Shown here: piece by piece, positions 8,364 through 17,799 of the stretch | Position numbering within the stretch: the first letter of the stretch is position 1 | How the letters are laid out: the number at the start of each line of letters is the position of its first letter | NCBI RefSeq assembly: GCF_000176035.2 | Contig: NC_015675.1 | Location: 4,530,001-4,594,000 of the forward strand | DNA from: Mesorhizobium opportunistum WSM2075 | Lineage (GTDB): Bacteria > Pseudomonadota > Alphaproteobacteria > Rhizobiales > Rhizobiaceae | DNA length: 64,000 nucleotides | Direction of reading: 5' to 3' | Translations under genes and position numbers: made by a program | Notes under the pieces: model-generated | What the model saw: only the letters and a program-made list of their open reading frames with translations | Database searches by the model: none | Told to the model about the DNA's origin: nothing

Positions 8364-11300
8364 ATGGAACCTGCGCTGGCCACCCTTGGCGAAGAGATTC
8401 AACGGCTTAAGCGCTCGATGAACGATTTGGTGAGCCTGCTTGCTCTACCCGCCATTTGGGCCGGAGGAAGTCCTCCTCAGATCGTTGAGACCTTGCTTGA
8501 CGTGCTTGTTGCCATGTTGCCGGTTGATTTTATTTATGTGCGTCTGTTCGACGCGGACACGGAATGGCCGATCGAGATCGCGCGGTTCGCTCATTCGATC
8601 GTCCAAGTAAAGCCGGAGGAGATTGGGCGAGCCCTTTATCAGATGTTTGGCGATGCCGCGTCGAAATGGCCGCCGAGCGGGCAGATCCATATTGGAGGCG
8701 TCGAGTTCTTCGCTGGGTTGGCGTTGCTCGGCCTGCAAGGAGAGGTCGGTGTCGTGGTCACCGGGTCGCAGAGCTCCGACTTTCCGAACCAGACCGACGG
8801 GCTTCTCTTGAAAGTTGCCGCAAATCAGGCTGTCGTTGCCCTGCAGGGGGCCCGTCAACTAGGCGAACAGAAGCGACTGGCCTCGGAACTTGACGGGCGT
8901 GTTACGGAACGAACAGGTGAACTTGTCGCGGCCAATCAAACGTTGACTCAGGAAGTCGAGGACAGGCGCCGGACGGAAGAAGCACTGCGCAGAAGCGAGG
9001 AAGCCCTGGCGGCAAGTCAGCACGATCTGAAGCTGATTATCAATACAATTCCGGCCTTGGCTTGGGCGACTCGCCCAGATGGGTATACCGAGTTTCTGAG
9101 CCAGCACTACCTCGACTACGCGGGGCTTTCAGCGGAGCAGGGGCAAGGTTGGGGCTGGACGGCTGCGATCCATCCTGACGACGTAACAGGTCTGCTCGCA
9201 GCGTGGAACACCTTCTTGACTTCGGGTGAAGGAGGGGAGGCTGAAGCTCGGTTGCGTGGATCTGATGGGAGTTATCGGTGGTTTCTGCTCCGCGCCAATC
9301 CGACGCGGGATGAACGCGGCGACGTCGTGAAATGGTATGGGGTGAACGTCGACATCGATGAACGTAAACGCGCCGAGGAAAAAGCAATTGAAGCCGAACG
9401 CGAGCTTCAACGAACGGTCGACGGCATTCCAGCCCTGATTGGGGCTTTCGCGGCCGACGGCACGCGTATTTTCATCAACGAGCGCGGACGTGAATTTACA
9501 GGGCTCTCAACCGACGATTTGGCGGGTGGTGGCTGGAGAAGCACGATCCACCCAGATGACATCGAACTCGAAGAGCGCAAATGGTACGAATGTGTCGCGT
9601 CCGGAGAACCGTTCGAGCATGAGTACCGCGTGCGTGCAAGTGACGGGACGTATCGCTGGCACATTGCCCGTCGCGTGCCGGTCCACGACAAAGCTGGAAA
9701 AGTGATCCGATGGTACGGCATCAGTCACGATATTGAGGGTCGTAAAAGGGCGGAAGCTTTTGTCGCCAGCGAAAAGCATTTGCTGGAGATGATCGCGTCG
9801 GGCAGTTTGCTTCGGGATGTTCTCAGCGCGTTGTGCGTTTTTGTCGAAGACGCTGCCCCCGACTGCTTCTGTGACGTCCACCTGATAAATTGGAGCAGCT
9901 CGACATTCGAATATGCCGTGGCTCCTTCTTTGTCTCCCGACTACATCGCGCCGATTGCCGGCATGCCGGTCGACGGCGATCTGTTGCCATGTGGCATAGC
10001 GGCTTATCAAAAAACGCAGGTGGTCGCAGTGGACATGGAATCCGATCCCCGCTGGTATACGTCGCCTGTGCGGCTACATGTTCTGAAGCACGGATACAGG
10101 TCAGTGTGGAGCACGCCGATTTGTTCCAGAGAGGGGCGGGTGCTTGCAACCTTTTGCATCGTCCAACGGAAGCCTGCGAGCCCTTCGCCGCACCATCAGG
10201 ATCTCATCGCGCACGCCACACAGATCGCCAGCATTGCGATCGAACGTTCCCTTATAGAGGCAGCGCTCCGGCGGAGCGAAACGTTGCTTTCGGAAGCACA
10301 ACGCTTAAGTTCCACCGGCGCGTTCTCCTGGCGGCTGGACACTGACGAGATCGCCTTTTCCGAGGAACTCTATCATATCTTCGAACTCGATCCGAACTCC
10401 CCTGTGACGCTTGAGCGCCTGCGTGAGCGAATCCACGCGGATGACCTCCAGTCGCTGTCTGCCCAGATGGCTCGGGTTCGCGCCGGGCAGAGTTATCTGG
10501 GCTATGAGATCCGGCTGCGGATGCCGGATAGCAGGGTCAAATATCTACGCACGTTTGGCAGGGTCATTCGTCATCAGGATGACCGCATGGAATGCCTCAC
10601 CGCGGTTCAGGACGTGACGGAGCGGCGGCAGGCTGAAGAAGCACTTGGCAGGGCCCGATCTGAACTCGCACATGTAACCAGGGTTTCGAGCCTCGGAGTC
10701 TTGACCGCTTCGATTGCCCATGAAGTCAGTCAACCGTTGTCGGGGATCATCACCAACGCCAGCACCTGCCTCCGCATGTTGGCAGCCGATCCTCCAAACA
10801 TTGACGGCGCACGCGAAACCGCCCGGCGAACCATACGCGACGGCAATCTAGCCTCAGATGTAATAACGCGATTGCGCGCTCTCTTCAGCAAGCGAGCTCC
10901 TACCGTTCAGTCGGTGGATTTGAACGAGGCGGCAAGGGAGGTGATCGCCTTGTCGTCGGGTGACCTTCAGAGCAGTCGCGTGGTTCTTCAGCCTGAATTT
11001 GCGGAGGGTCTGCCGCTCGTTGCGGGAGATCGTGTCCAGCTTCAGCAGGTGATCATGAATCTGCTGCGCAACGCAGTGGACGCCATGAACGGGGTCGATG
11101 ATCGCCCCAGGAAGTTAATAATCAAGACCGAGCCCGATGAAGATGATCATGTGCGCTTATCTGTACGGGATTCCGGCACGGGTTTCGGCCCAGATAGTGC
11201 GGAGCGGCTCTTTGAACCTTTCTACACCACCAAGAATGAAGGCATGGGGATGGGATTGTCCGTTAGCCGTTCCATCATCGAGAGCCACTGCGGGCGTCTA

Positions 11301-11444
11301 TGGGCGGCGGCAAATGACGGCCCGGGAGTGACGTTCACGTTTTCTGTGCCCGAATACTCCAGAGAGCGATCGTCTGTGCAGGATGTGAGTGTTGGTACGG
11401 CGTCCGCGGTCGGTGGTGTTCGAAGATCGGTGGGAGCGAGATGA
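8364..11444 (+). CDS. PAS/GAF sensor histidine kinase (1026 aa)
   Basis: Soluble sensor kinase paralogous to the one at 2750. Order: an N-terminal domain of about 170 residues with D-F-P-N-Q-T-D and V-A-A-N-Q-A motifs shared with that kinase; a short helical linker; PAS 1 (I-I-N-T-I-P); PAS 2 (V-D-G-I-P); a GAF-type domain around residues 470-635; PAS 3; HisKA with S-I-A-H-E-V-S-Q-P-L; and an HATPase with D-S-G-T-G-F-G and GMGMGLSVS. It starts one base after the MEDS gene and its stop overlaps the next receiver gene as ATGA, giving a translationally coupled trio. The ATG at 8364 follows from that spacing and from the paralog alignment. Confidence 0.9.
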   Translation: MEPALATLGEEIQRLKRSMNDLVSLLALPAIWAGGSPPQIVETLLDVLVAMLPVDFIYVRLFDADTEWPIEIARFAHSIVQVKPEEIGRALYQMFGDAASKWPPSGQIHIGGVEFFAGLALLGLQGEVGVVVTGSQSSDFPNQTDGLLLKVAANQAVVALQGARQLGEQKRLASELDGRVTERTGELVAANQTLTQEVEDRRRTEEALRRSEEALAASQHDLKLIINTIPALAWATRPDGYTEFLSQHYLDYAGLSAEQGQGWGWTAAIHPDDVTGLLAAWNTFLTSGEGGEAEARLRGSDGSYRWFLLRANPTRDERGDVVKWYGVNVDIDERKRAEEKAIEAERELQRTVDGIPALIGAFAADGTRIFINERGREFTGLSTDDLAGGGWRSTIHPDDIELEERKWYECVASGEPFEHEYRVRASDGTYRWHIARRVPVHDKAGKVIRWYGISHDIEGRKRAEAFVASEKHLLEMIASGSLLRDVLSALCVFVEDAAPDCFCDVHLINWSSSTFEYAVAPSLSPDYIAPIAGMPVDGDLLPCGIAAYQKTQVVAVDMESDPRWYTSPVRLHVLKHGYRSVWSTPICSREGRVLATFCIVQRKPASPSPHHQDLIAHATQIASIAIERSLIEAALRRSETLLSEAQRLSSTGAFSWRLDTDEIAFSEELYHIFELDPNSPVTLERLRERIHADDLQSLSAQMARVRAGQSYLGYEIRLRMPDSRVKYLRTFGRVIRHQDDRMECLTAVQDVTERRQAEEALGRARSELAHVTRVSSLGVLTASIAHEVSQPLSGIITNASTCLRMLAADPPNIDGARETARRTIRDGNLASDVITRLRALFSKRAPTVQSVDLNEAAREVIALSSGDLQSSRVVLQPEFAEGLPLVAGDRVQLQQVIMNLLRNAVDAMNGVDDRPRKLIIKTEPDEDDHVRLSVRDSGTGFGPDSAERLFEPFYTTKNEGMGMGLSVSRSIIESHCGRLWAAANDGPGVTFTFSVPEYSRERSSVQDVSVGTASAVGGVRRSVGAR

Positions 11445-11815
11445 AGCCTGCGGGTGCACTGGTCTCAGTTGTTGACGACGATAAATCGGTGCGCGAGTCC
11501 TTACCAGATTTGCTCAAGGAGCTGGGTTTCAGGGTGGACACGTTCGCTTCGGCAACGGAGTTTCTGGCGTCTGACAGCATCCATGAAACCAAGTGCCTGG
11601 TTCTCGATGTGACCATGCCCGTCATGACAGGCCCCGAACTGCAAGAGGAACTAGCGCGTCGCGGGCAAGAGATTCCGATCGTCTACATTACCGCGCAGCG
11701 GAGCAGCGCCATGCGGCTTCGTCTCATCGAACAGGGTGCGGTCGAGTGTTTATTCAAGCCGTTCAGCGACAGGGCCCTTCACGAGGCTCTCCAACTGGCG
11801 GTCTGTAAGCCTTGA
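11441..11815 (+). CDS. Receiver-only response regulator
   Basis: A 124-residue FixJ-type receiver with D-D-D-K near residues 12-15, phosphoacceptor Asp56 (L-V-L-D-V-T-M-P) and Lys106 (L-F-K-P-F). No output domain. It overlaps the stop of the kinase at 8364 by four bases (ATGA), so it is almost certainly that kinase's direct partner. Strong similarity to the receiver at 7044 suggests duplication of a kinase-receiver pair within this cluster. It may compete for, or relay, phosphate to the full-length regulator 42 bases downstream. Confidence 0.87.
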   Translation: MKPAGALVSVVDDDKSVRESLPDLLKELGFRVDTFASATEFLASDSIHETKCLVLDVTMPVMTGPELQEELARRGQEIPIVYITAQRSSAMRLRLIEQGAVECLFKPFSDRALHEALQLAVCKP

Positions 11816-11856
11816 AGGTGGTGATTGTTAATGCCGGTCCAGAAGGATAATTTGCC

Positions 11857-12516
11857 ATGTACACGGGTGGAGCAGCTGAACTGGGCAGCGTCGCAATGTC
11901 GGACGAAGCATCCGTGGTGTTTATTGTAGACGACGACGTTTCGGTGCGCGAATCGTTAGAGTTGCTAATCTGCTCGTCGGGTTGGCGGCCGCAGACCTTC
12001 GGTTCAGCAAAAGATTTCCTCGATCGACCCCAGATGGCCCTGGTTTCGAGCTGTCTCATCTTGGATGTCAATCTGCCGGATCTGAGTGGGCTCGACCTGC
12101 AGAGTCTGATGGCTAACGAGCGTACCCCTATGCCCATCATCTTCATAACCGGCTACGGCGACGTACCAATGACAGTCAAGGCGATGAAGGCTGGGGCTAT
12201 CGAGTTTTTGACCAAACCATTCGACGACGAGGAACTTTTGAGTGCGATCAAGCTGGCACTTGAAAGAAGCAAGAGCGCGCTTGCTCTCGATTCTGAATTC
12301 CAGGCCCTCAAGGATCGCCATACGTCGCTTAGCCGACGCGAACAAGAGGTTATGACGCTGGTTGTCTCGGGTCTATTGAACAAACAAATCGGCTTTGAGC
12401 TCGGTATCAGCGAGATCACAGTCAAGGCGCATCGTGGCCAAGCTATGCGCAAAATGCAGGCTCGCTCACTGGCCCAGCTGGTGCATATGGCGGCCCGACT
12501 GGGCATCACTCAGTAG
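11857..12516 (+). CDS. FixJ/StyR-type response regulator with LuxR HTH
   Basis: Receiver domain (residues 18-135) with D-D-D near 25-27, phosphoacceptor Asp70 in L-I-L-D-V-N-L-P and Lys120 in L-T-K-P-F, then a GerE/LuxR helix-turn-helix (about 158-212) with the signature L-S-R-R-E-Q-E-V. This is the only DNA-binding regulator of the sensory cluster. The ATG at 11857 has AGAAGGA nine bases upstream; an ATG at 11896 also precedes the receiver. I infer that it binds the GTATTGCCGATAC-type sites in this window, because regulators of this family bind imperfect palindromes and the nearest downstream site lies only 70 bases after its stop. Not proven by the sequence. Confidence 0.9.
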   Translation: MYTGGAAELGSVAMSDEASVVFIVDDDVSVRESLELLICSSGWRPQTFGSAKDFLDRPQMALVSSCLILDVNLPDLSGLDLQSLMANERTPMPIIFITGYGDVPMTVKAMKAGAIEFLTKPFDDEELLSAIKLALERSKSALALDSEFQALKDRHTSLSRREQEVMTLVVSGLLNKQIGFELGISEITVKAHRGQAMRKMQARSLAQLVHMAARLGITQ

Positions 12517-12585
12517 AGACTTTTCACCGCGCCTGGCGCCTCGATTCAAACGACATCGCGCAATGGGAAGCCCATCAATCCCAAG

Positions 12586-12598
12586 GTATTGACGATAC
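12586..12598 (+). promoter_or_regulatory. Island operator site 3 (GTATTGACGATAC)
   Basis: Matches the core at 12 of 13 positions, with left flank CAAG and right flank CATCG, the favoured arrangement. It lies about 206 bases upstream of the exported crotonase gene, in the 287-base gap after the response regulator. It probably drives the crotonase-fumarase-aquaporin operon. Confidence 0.7.
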
Positions 12599-12803
12599 CA
12601 TCGTACTATGGTCGCGCGCGCGATCTTGGTACATCTATTTTGATGGGCAAGATAGACTAAAATATTAATTGAAGATCGGACTTAGGGCTGGCGATGAGAC
12701 GCCGTGGCGGATGGTTTTTACGTATCGGGATGACTTAACGCAGCCTATGGCGCCGTTGTTTGATCATGGCGGATGTTGCGGGTTTTAACATTGGCGAGGT
12801 AGA

Positions 12804-13769
12804 GTGGCTATGACGTATTGTAAGATTCAGAAGTCGGTATTGTTGTTTTCCGTTGTCGCCGTCCTGCAAGGGTCCGCGCATGTTTTCGGAGAGGAATCAA
12901 AGTTGCCCAGTGCTGCTGGCGCACCGCCTGCAGCGACACTGAGCACAACGACGGAGAAGATCCGACTGACACGCAAGAGCGAGGCCTACTGGGAAGTCAC
13001 TTTCAACAATCCTCCACTCAATATCGTCGGCCCGTCCGAAGTCCGCGAGCTTGCAAAAATTGTTGGTCAGATCGAAGCCGACGGGAGGGTCAAGGTCGTG
13101 GTGTTTGACAGCGCGGTTCCGGGCTATTTCATCGCTCACTACGACCTACTAGGTCCCCTTAAGGATTCCACCGGCATGGAGCCCGGGCCAACGGGTATGC
13201 ATCCCGTGCCTGACGTCATGGTACGCATAAGCCGGCTGAAGGCTGCGACGATTGTTTCAATTCGGGGGCGGGCGAGTGGCATAGGCAGCGAGCTTGCGCT
13301 CGCGGCGGATATGCGTTTTGCAAGCCGAGAGAAAGCGGTTGTGTCGCAGTTTGAAGTCGGCGCCGGCTTTGTTCCTGGAGGCGGCCCTATGGCGCGGCTG
13401 CCTCGGCTGGTCGGCCGCGGCCGCGCCATGGAGATGTTGATCGGTGCCGAGGGCTTTGATGGCGAACTTGCCGAGCGCTACGGTTATGTGAATCGGGCGT
13501 TGCCCGATTCACAATTGGACAGTTTTGTCGACGCCTTGGCGACGCGAATTGCGTCGTTCGACGGGCAGGCGATTGCCGACGCCAAGACTCTGATCAACCA
13601 AGCTAGCCTGCCACCGGATTCTGAGATGCAGCCGGGGTGGGACGCGTTCATCACTTCCGTACAACGGCCTGCGGCCCAGGCGCGTCTGAAGGTGCTCGTC
13701 GAGGAAGGACTGCAGCGGCCCGGGAACGTCGAGAGAAACCTCAACGAATATACAGCCAAGTATCGGTAG
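12804..13769 (+). CDS. Crotonase-fold (enoyl-CoA hydratase/isomerase) protein with signal peptide
   Basis: Residues 1-30 form a basic start plus hydrophobic core (V-L-L-F-S-V-V-A-V-L) ending near A-H-V-F-G-E, a plausible Sec signal peptide. This is unusual for a CoA-dependent fold. From about residue 50 the crotonase domain runs to the end, with oxyanion-type segments S-I-R-G-R-A-S-G-I-G-S-E and G-A-G-F-V-P-G-G-G-P. It is paralogous to the cytosolic 279-residue protein at 32371. It is followed 58 bases later by fumarase. If truly exported it is unlikely to use CoA esters and may be a repurposed hydratase, lyase or hydrolase. The start is the ATG preceded by GGCGAGGTAGAGTGGCT. Confidence 0.8.
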   Translation: MAMTYCKIQKSVLLFSVVAVLQGSAHVFGEESKLPSAAGAPPAATLSTTTEKIRLTRKSEAYWEVTFNNPPLNIVGPSEVRELAKIVGQIEADGRVKVVVFDSAVPGYFIAHYDLLGPLKDSTGMEPGPTGMHPVPDVMVRISRLKAATIVSIRGRASGIGSELALAADMRFASREKAVVSQFEVGAGFVPGGGPMARLPRLVGRGRAMEMLIGAEGFDGELAERYGYVNRALPDSQLDSFVDALATRIASFDGQAIADAKTLINQASLPPDSEMQPGWDAFITSVQRPAAQARLKVLVEEGLQRPGNVERNLNEYTAKYR

Positions 13770-13827
13770 CGGTTGCGGAGACTGGGAATCGACGGAGCAA
13801 CGTCAAGGGTTGTGAAGAGGACGGACC

Positions 13828-15234
13828 GTGACTCGCATGCGCAAGGAGACCGACAGTCTGGGTGAGGTAGACGTCCCAGCCGACAAGCTTTGGGGAGCCC
13901 AGACGCAGAGGTCTCTCCATCATTTTTCCATCGGCAGAGATTTGATCCCGCGCGAAATGATAACAGCTTATGCGGTGCTGAAGAAAGCCGCTGCCAACGC
14001 CAATCATACAGGCGGACGGCTCGATCCTCAAGTCCATCGACTGATTGTCCAGGCATGTGACGAGATCTTGGCGGGGCAGCATCAGGACATGTTTCCGCTC
14101 CACGTGTGGATGACGGGCAGCGGCACTCAGTTCAACATGAACGTTAATGAGGTGATTTCTAACCGGTGCTGCCAGCTGGCCGGGACCGTCCTCGGCAGTA
14201 AGACACCAGTTCATCCAAACGACCATGTCAATATGGCGCAATCGTCGAACGATTCATTTCCGTCCGCGATGAACATCGCGACCTCGACCAACGCCAAACG
14301 GCGCCTGATCCCGGCTGTCAAGCAGCTTGCGGAAGCTATCCGCTCCAAGTCCGAGAAGTGGAAAGACATCGTCAAGATCGGCCGCACCCATATGCAGGAT
14401 GCAACGCCGCTGACTTTGGGCCAGGAATGGTCTGGATATGCCGAAATGCTTACCGACAACCTGGATCGGCTCGAGAGTTCACTGGGCGGCATCTATCGGC
14501 TCGCCCTCGGCGGGACGGCGGTTGGCACCGGGATCAATTCCGCACCAGGTTTCGCAGAAGCCGCCGCGTCCGAAATCGCTAGGCAAACCCAGCTTCCGTT
14601 TGTAACCGCGCCCAACAAGTTCGCTGTCCAGGGCGCACATGATGCCCTGGTACAGTTTTCTGGCACGATGCGCACGCTGGCAACTTCACTTTACAAGATA
14701 GGCAACGACATTCGTCTCATGTCGTGCGGACCCCGAACAGGCTTTGCCGAACTTGTAATACCGCAGAACGAGCCGGGCTCCTCGATTATGCCCGGCAAAG
14801 TGAATCCCACCCAGGCCGAAGCGCTAACCATGGCTGCCGTGCAGGTGATGGCCAATGATGTTGCAGTGGGGTTCGGCGGTGCCGGCGGATATCTCGAGAT
14901 GAACGTCTATAAGCCACTGATCATCCACAACATCACCCACTCGATCACGATCGTCACCGACAGCTGCACGAACTTCCGTAGGTTCCTGGTCGAGGGTACG
15001 CAGCCCAACAGGAAGAAGATTGCCCAGGATGTCCGCGATTCGCTGATGCTCGTTACCGCACTCTCGCCTGTGGTCGGCTATGACAAAGCTTCAAAGATTG
15101 CGCACTATGCGATGGACAACGATCTCACACTGAGGGCGGCTGCTCTGAAGCTTGGCCTCGTTTCCGAAGCAGTGTTCGACCGCGTGGTTGAACCAGAAAT
15201 GATGGTGAGACCCTACGTCGCGACATCCGCATAG
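13828..15234 (+). CDS. fumC: Class II fumarate hydratase
   Basis: A 468-residue member of the fumarase/aspartase superfamily, normal length for FumC. It has the superfamily signature [11 protein letters not shown] near residues 317-327, [10 protein letters not shown] and H-P-N-D-H-V-N near the start of the helical core, and [10 protein letters not shown]. It interconverts fumarate and malate. Aspartase-like or other lyase activity cannot be excluded in this catabolic setting. The GTG at 13828 follows an AGAGG; an in-frame ATG lies three codons later. It sits between an exported crotonase and an aquaporin, so it is probably an island duplicate of the housekeeping enzyme. Confidence 0.9.
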   Translation: MTRMRKETDSLGEVDVPADKLWGAQTQRSLHHFSIGRDLIPREMITAYAVLKKAAANANHTGGRLDPQVHRLIVQACDEILAGQHQDMFPLHVWMTGSGTQFNMNVNEVISNRCCQLAGTVLGSKTPVHPNDHVNMAQSSNDSFPSAMNIATSTNAKRRLIPAVKQLAEAIRSKSEKWKDIVKIGRTHMQDATPLTLGQEWSGYAEMLTDNLDRLESSLGGIYRLALGGTAVGTGINSAPGFAEAAASEIARQTQLPFVTAPNKFAVQGAHDALVQFSGTMRTLATSLYKIGNDIRLMSCGPRTGFAELVIPQNEPGSSIMPGKVNPTQAEALTMAAVQVMANDVAVGFGGAGGYLEMNVYKPLIIHNITHSITIVTDSCTNFRRFLVEGTQPNRKKIAQDVRDSLMLVTALSPVVGYDKASKIAHYAMDNDLTLRAAALKLGLVSEAVFDRVVEPEMMVRPYVATSA

Positions 15235-15330
15235 GTGAGCGTTCGCTCGTCCACACAACGTACAGGCGGCCGCTGCCGGCCTGGCCAAGGCGTTCATCAC
15301 CTTCAGTTAGTTATTCCCAGGAGGATATCC

Positions 15331-16134
15331 ATGAGCACCCATCCTGTTGGCCTCGGCGAGGCCGCTCTCGCACTGCAGATCGGCGAGCCTCGGTTCAACG
15401 CAGACTGGAAAAGTCCCGGACATCGGTTCCGGCGCCTATTGTCAGAATTTATCGGTACTGCAGGATTGACATTCGTGCTGTCAGCCGGTGCAGCCATTCT
15501 GGTTTTGCACGGCGGGATAAAGGTTGAGCCCATCGTCACTGCCTTCATTCTGTCGGCGATTTCTGCACTATGGCTGGTCGCAGCGATCTATTTTCTCGGC
15601 GACATTAGTTCGCACTTTAATCCCGCCATGACATTAGCGTTTGCCTTGCGCGGCGATATGGGTTGGCCGATGTGCGCGGCCTACGTCGTTGTGCAGCTCA
15701 TTGCCGCGGCGGCGGGATCATTTCTTGCTCGTTCATTCTTCGGCATCGAAGGCAATCTCGCGGCCACGATTCCGCAACCTGAACAACTCATCCAAGCGGT
15801 GTTCTTCGAGGCCATTCTGACATTTGGAATGGTTTTGATGGTGATCTCGATGGCAAACGGCCCGAAGCTCAATGGCCAGTTTATCCCTATCGCCGTGGGT
15901 GCGTACGTGATGTCGCTAGGAACCCTGGGTGGCCCCTACGAAGGAGCGGCGATGAACCCTGCCCGTGCTTTCGGACCCGACCTGGCGCGAGGCGATCTGT
16001 CCACGTGGTGGGTCTACGTCGTGGGACCGGTCGTCGGCATGATTGTTGCCGTATTGGCTGCCAAGGTTCTCCGAGGCCCAGCCAATGCTCAGGAAGCCCA
16101 GGCGGCTATGGGAACGCCGCAGGACGAGGCCTGA
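15331..16134 (+). CDS. MIP-family channel (aquaporin/glycerol facilitator-like)
   Basis: A 267-residue membrane protein with six hydrophobic segments and both NPA boxes: H-F-N-P-A-M-T-L in the first half and G-A-A-M-N-P-A-R-A-F in the second. It is an inner-membrane pore for water or small neutral solutes such as glycerol. The N terminus carries an extra soluble stretch of about 45 residues. The ATG at 15331 has a strong CAGGAGG site; the longer reading from 15235 lacks one. It is downstream of fumC and probably in the same transcript. It might admit a small neutral substrate of the island pathway. Confidence 0.88.
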   Translation: MSTHPVGLGEAALALQIGEPRFNADWKSPGHRFRRLLSEFIGTAGLTFVLSAGAAILVLHGGIKVEPIVTAFILSAISALWLVAAIYFLGDISSHFNPAMTLAFALRGDMGWPMCAAYVVVQLIAAAAGSFLARSFFGIEGNLAATIPQPEQLIQAVFFEAILTFGMVLMVISMANGPKLNGQFIPIAVGAYVMSLGTLGGPYEGAAMNPARAFGPDLARGDLSTWWVYVVGPVVGMIVAVLAAKVLRGPANAQEAQAAMGTPQDEA

Positions 16135-16203
16135 GTCAGGTCGACTATTTTTTCTCGTCCGTTGAGGACACATGTCTCACCGGCGTTTCCCAGCAATAGC
16201 AGC

Positions 16204-17799
16204 CTAGATCCTCGATAAACCTTGGGCCGAAGATCGACGGCCAAGAACCCTCCTGGCGATGACCAGGCAAGGCGCCGCGATCAAGAACAACAGGACAAGC
16301 GCGAAGAAGGCCTCATTGAAGGAAATGGCGATCGCCTGCCTGTCGGCAGCCTGCCGCAGAAGCGATAGCGCGGCCCTACCAGAGACAACACTGTCGAGGC
16401 CCCTGGCGGCAAGTTGGCCCGCCACGGCCTTCAGACGCTCTTCGAGGGAGACGTCGCCAATGGCCAGATGGGACGTCAGGATTGTCCTGTTATAGGCAAG
16501 TTGTCGATCAAGATAAGTTTGCAGCAGAGCGGTGCCCGTCAGACCACCAACCTGTTTGCCAAGAGCGAAAAGACCGATGCCGAACGGCAGGGCCTTGGCA
16601 GGAAGCCGCATTAAGGCAAACAGCGTCAGGCTGATGAACAGGAGACCCAGCCCAAAGCCGCGCAGGAGCAGTGGAAACTCCAGATCCACAGTCCCGCTGT
16701 CGCTTGTCGACCCCGACAGGAACCCCATTGACGAGGCGAAAAACACGACGCCGACAGGGGCCAAAGCAAGCGGATTTATTCCGCATTTCTGAACGCCGAG
16801 TCCAGCAACCAGCAGTGTGCAACCCAAGATTACTCCACTCGGCAAGAGAAGTGTTCCAGCATCTGTAGCCGTGAAAGCGAGAACGTTTAGGGCAAAGGCC
16901 GGGATGAGAAAGGCGCTGCCGGACAAGGCGAATCCGGCTACCAGACTGACGACAAGTGCGAAGCGAAAGTCGGGATCACCCAAAGGCGACGTGGGGAGGA
17001 TCGAACGGTCCGATGTAAATTCAAATTCCCACAGCAGCAGGAGGATGACCGCCAGCAGGCCGCTCAGGGTGAAAAGGGTGATGTGCCCGTCGTCGAACCA
17101 ATTGAACCTGCTGCCTTGCTGCGACACATACGTCAAGGATGCGGCGGCGAGTCCAGCTAGCGCGACCTGCGGATAGGGGAGGCGGATCTTGTCGCGGAAC
17201 GTTTGCCTGCGGTCCGCCGCGAGCATGACCAGGGCGACGATACCCACCGGCACGTTGCTCAGGAATATCCAGTCCCATGACAAGTGGTCGACAAGCCAAC
17301 CTTGCAGCGCTGGCGTCACGGTTGTCGGGGCCATGACCGAGCCCAGGGCTAAAACAGCTTGCACTATCGGTTGCTGACGGCTCGGGAAGCGCAAGAACAG
17401 CAGCGTCTGGCCTGCCACGAGCACAGTCGCGCCGGCAAAACCCTGAACGATGCGGCAGAAGTCAATCCAGGCAATATCGGCGGAAGAGATCATTGCAGCG
17501 GACGCCAAGAGAAGCGCGACCGCGCCGGCGCGCAAACAGGGCGTAGGCTTCAGCGCGGCAACAAACAGCGGCGCGACCAAAAAACCGGTCAGCTTGGCCG
17601 CGAGAAAGGCGATGTCGAAAGTCGCGAATTCGTCGCTCGTGGCATGTATGTCGCCCAGCATATCCAGGCGCCCGATAGAGAGCGCCGTGCTGGCGATCGA
17701 ATCCATGACGGCGGTCAGCACAACTCCGATCAAGACCAACGCGTCGCCCAGCGCTCCGGGCTTCGCCACTAAGTGTCGCGGTTCGACCTGACGGCTCAT
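16204..17799 (-). CDS. MFS efflux permease, DHA2/EmrB type
   Basis: A 531-residue polytopic protein with about 14 hydrophobic segments, the length and layout of EmrB-type drug:H+ antiporters. Its ATG overlaps the stop of the upstream EmrA-like gene by four bases (ATGA), the classic emrAB arrangement. With EmrA it should form an efflux path from the inner membrane toward the outer membrane. It ends the minus-strand operon MBL - emrA - emrB, which begins at an operator-like site (20348). Substrate unknown, probably a toxic substrate or intermediate. Confidence 0.87.
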   Translation of the reverse strand: MSRQVEPRHLVAKPGALGDALVLIGVVLTAVMDSIASTALSIGRLDMLGDIHATSDEFATFDIAFLAAKLTGFLVAPLFVAALKPTPCLRAGAVALLLASAAMISSADIAWIDFCRIVQGFAGATVLVAGQTLLFLRFPSRQQPIVQAVLALGSVMAPTTVTPALQGWLVDHLSWDWIFLSNVPVGIVALVMLAADRRQTFRDKIRLPYPQVALAGLAAASLTYVSQQGSRFNWFDDGHITLFTLSGLLAVILLLLWEFEFTSDRSILPTSPLGDPDFRFALVVSLVAGFALSGSAFLIPAFALNVLAFTATDAGTLLLPSGVILGCTLLVAGLGVQKCGINPLALAPVGVVFFASSMGFLSGSTSDSGTVDLEFPLLLRGFGLGLLFISLTLFALMRLPAKALPFGIGLFALGKQVGGLTGTALLQTYLDRQLAYNRTILTSHLAIGDVSLEERLKAVAGQLAARGLDSVVSGRAALSLLRQAADRQAIAISFNEAFFALVLLFLIAAPCLVIARRVLGRRSSAQGLSRI

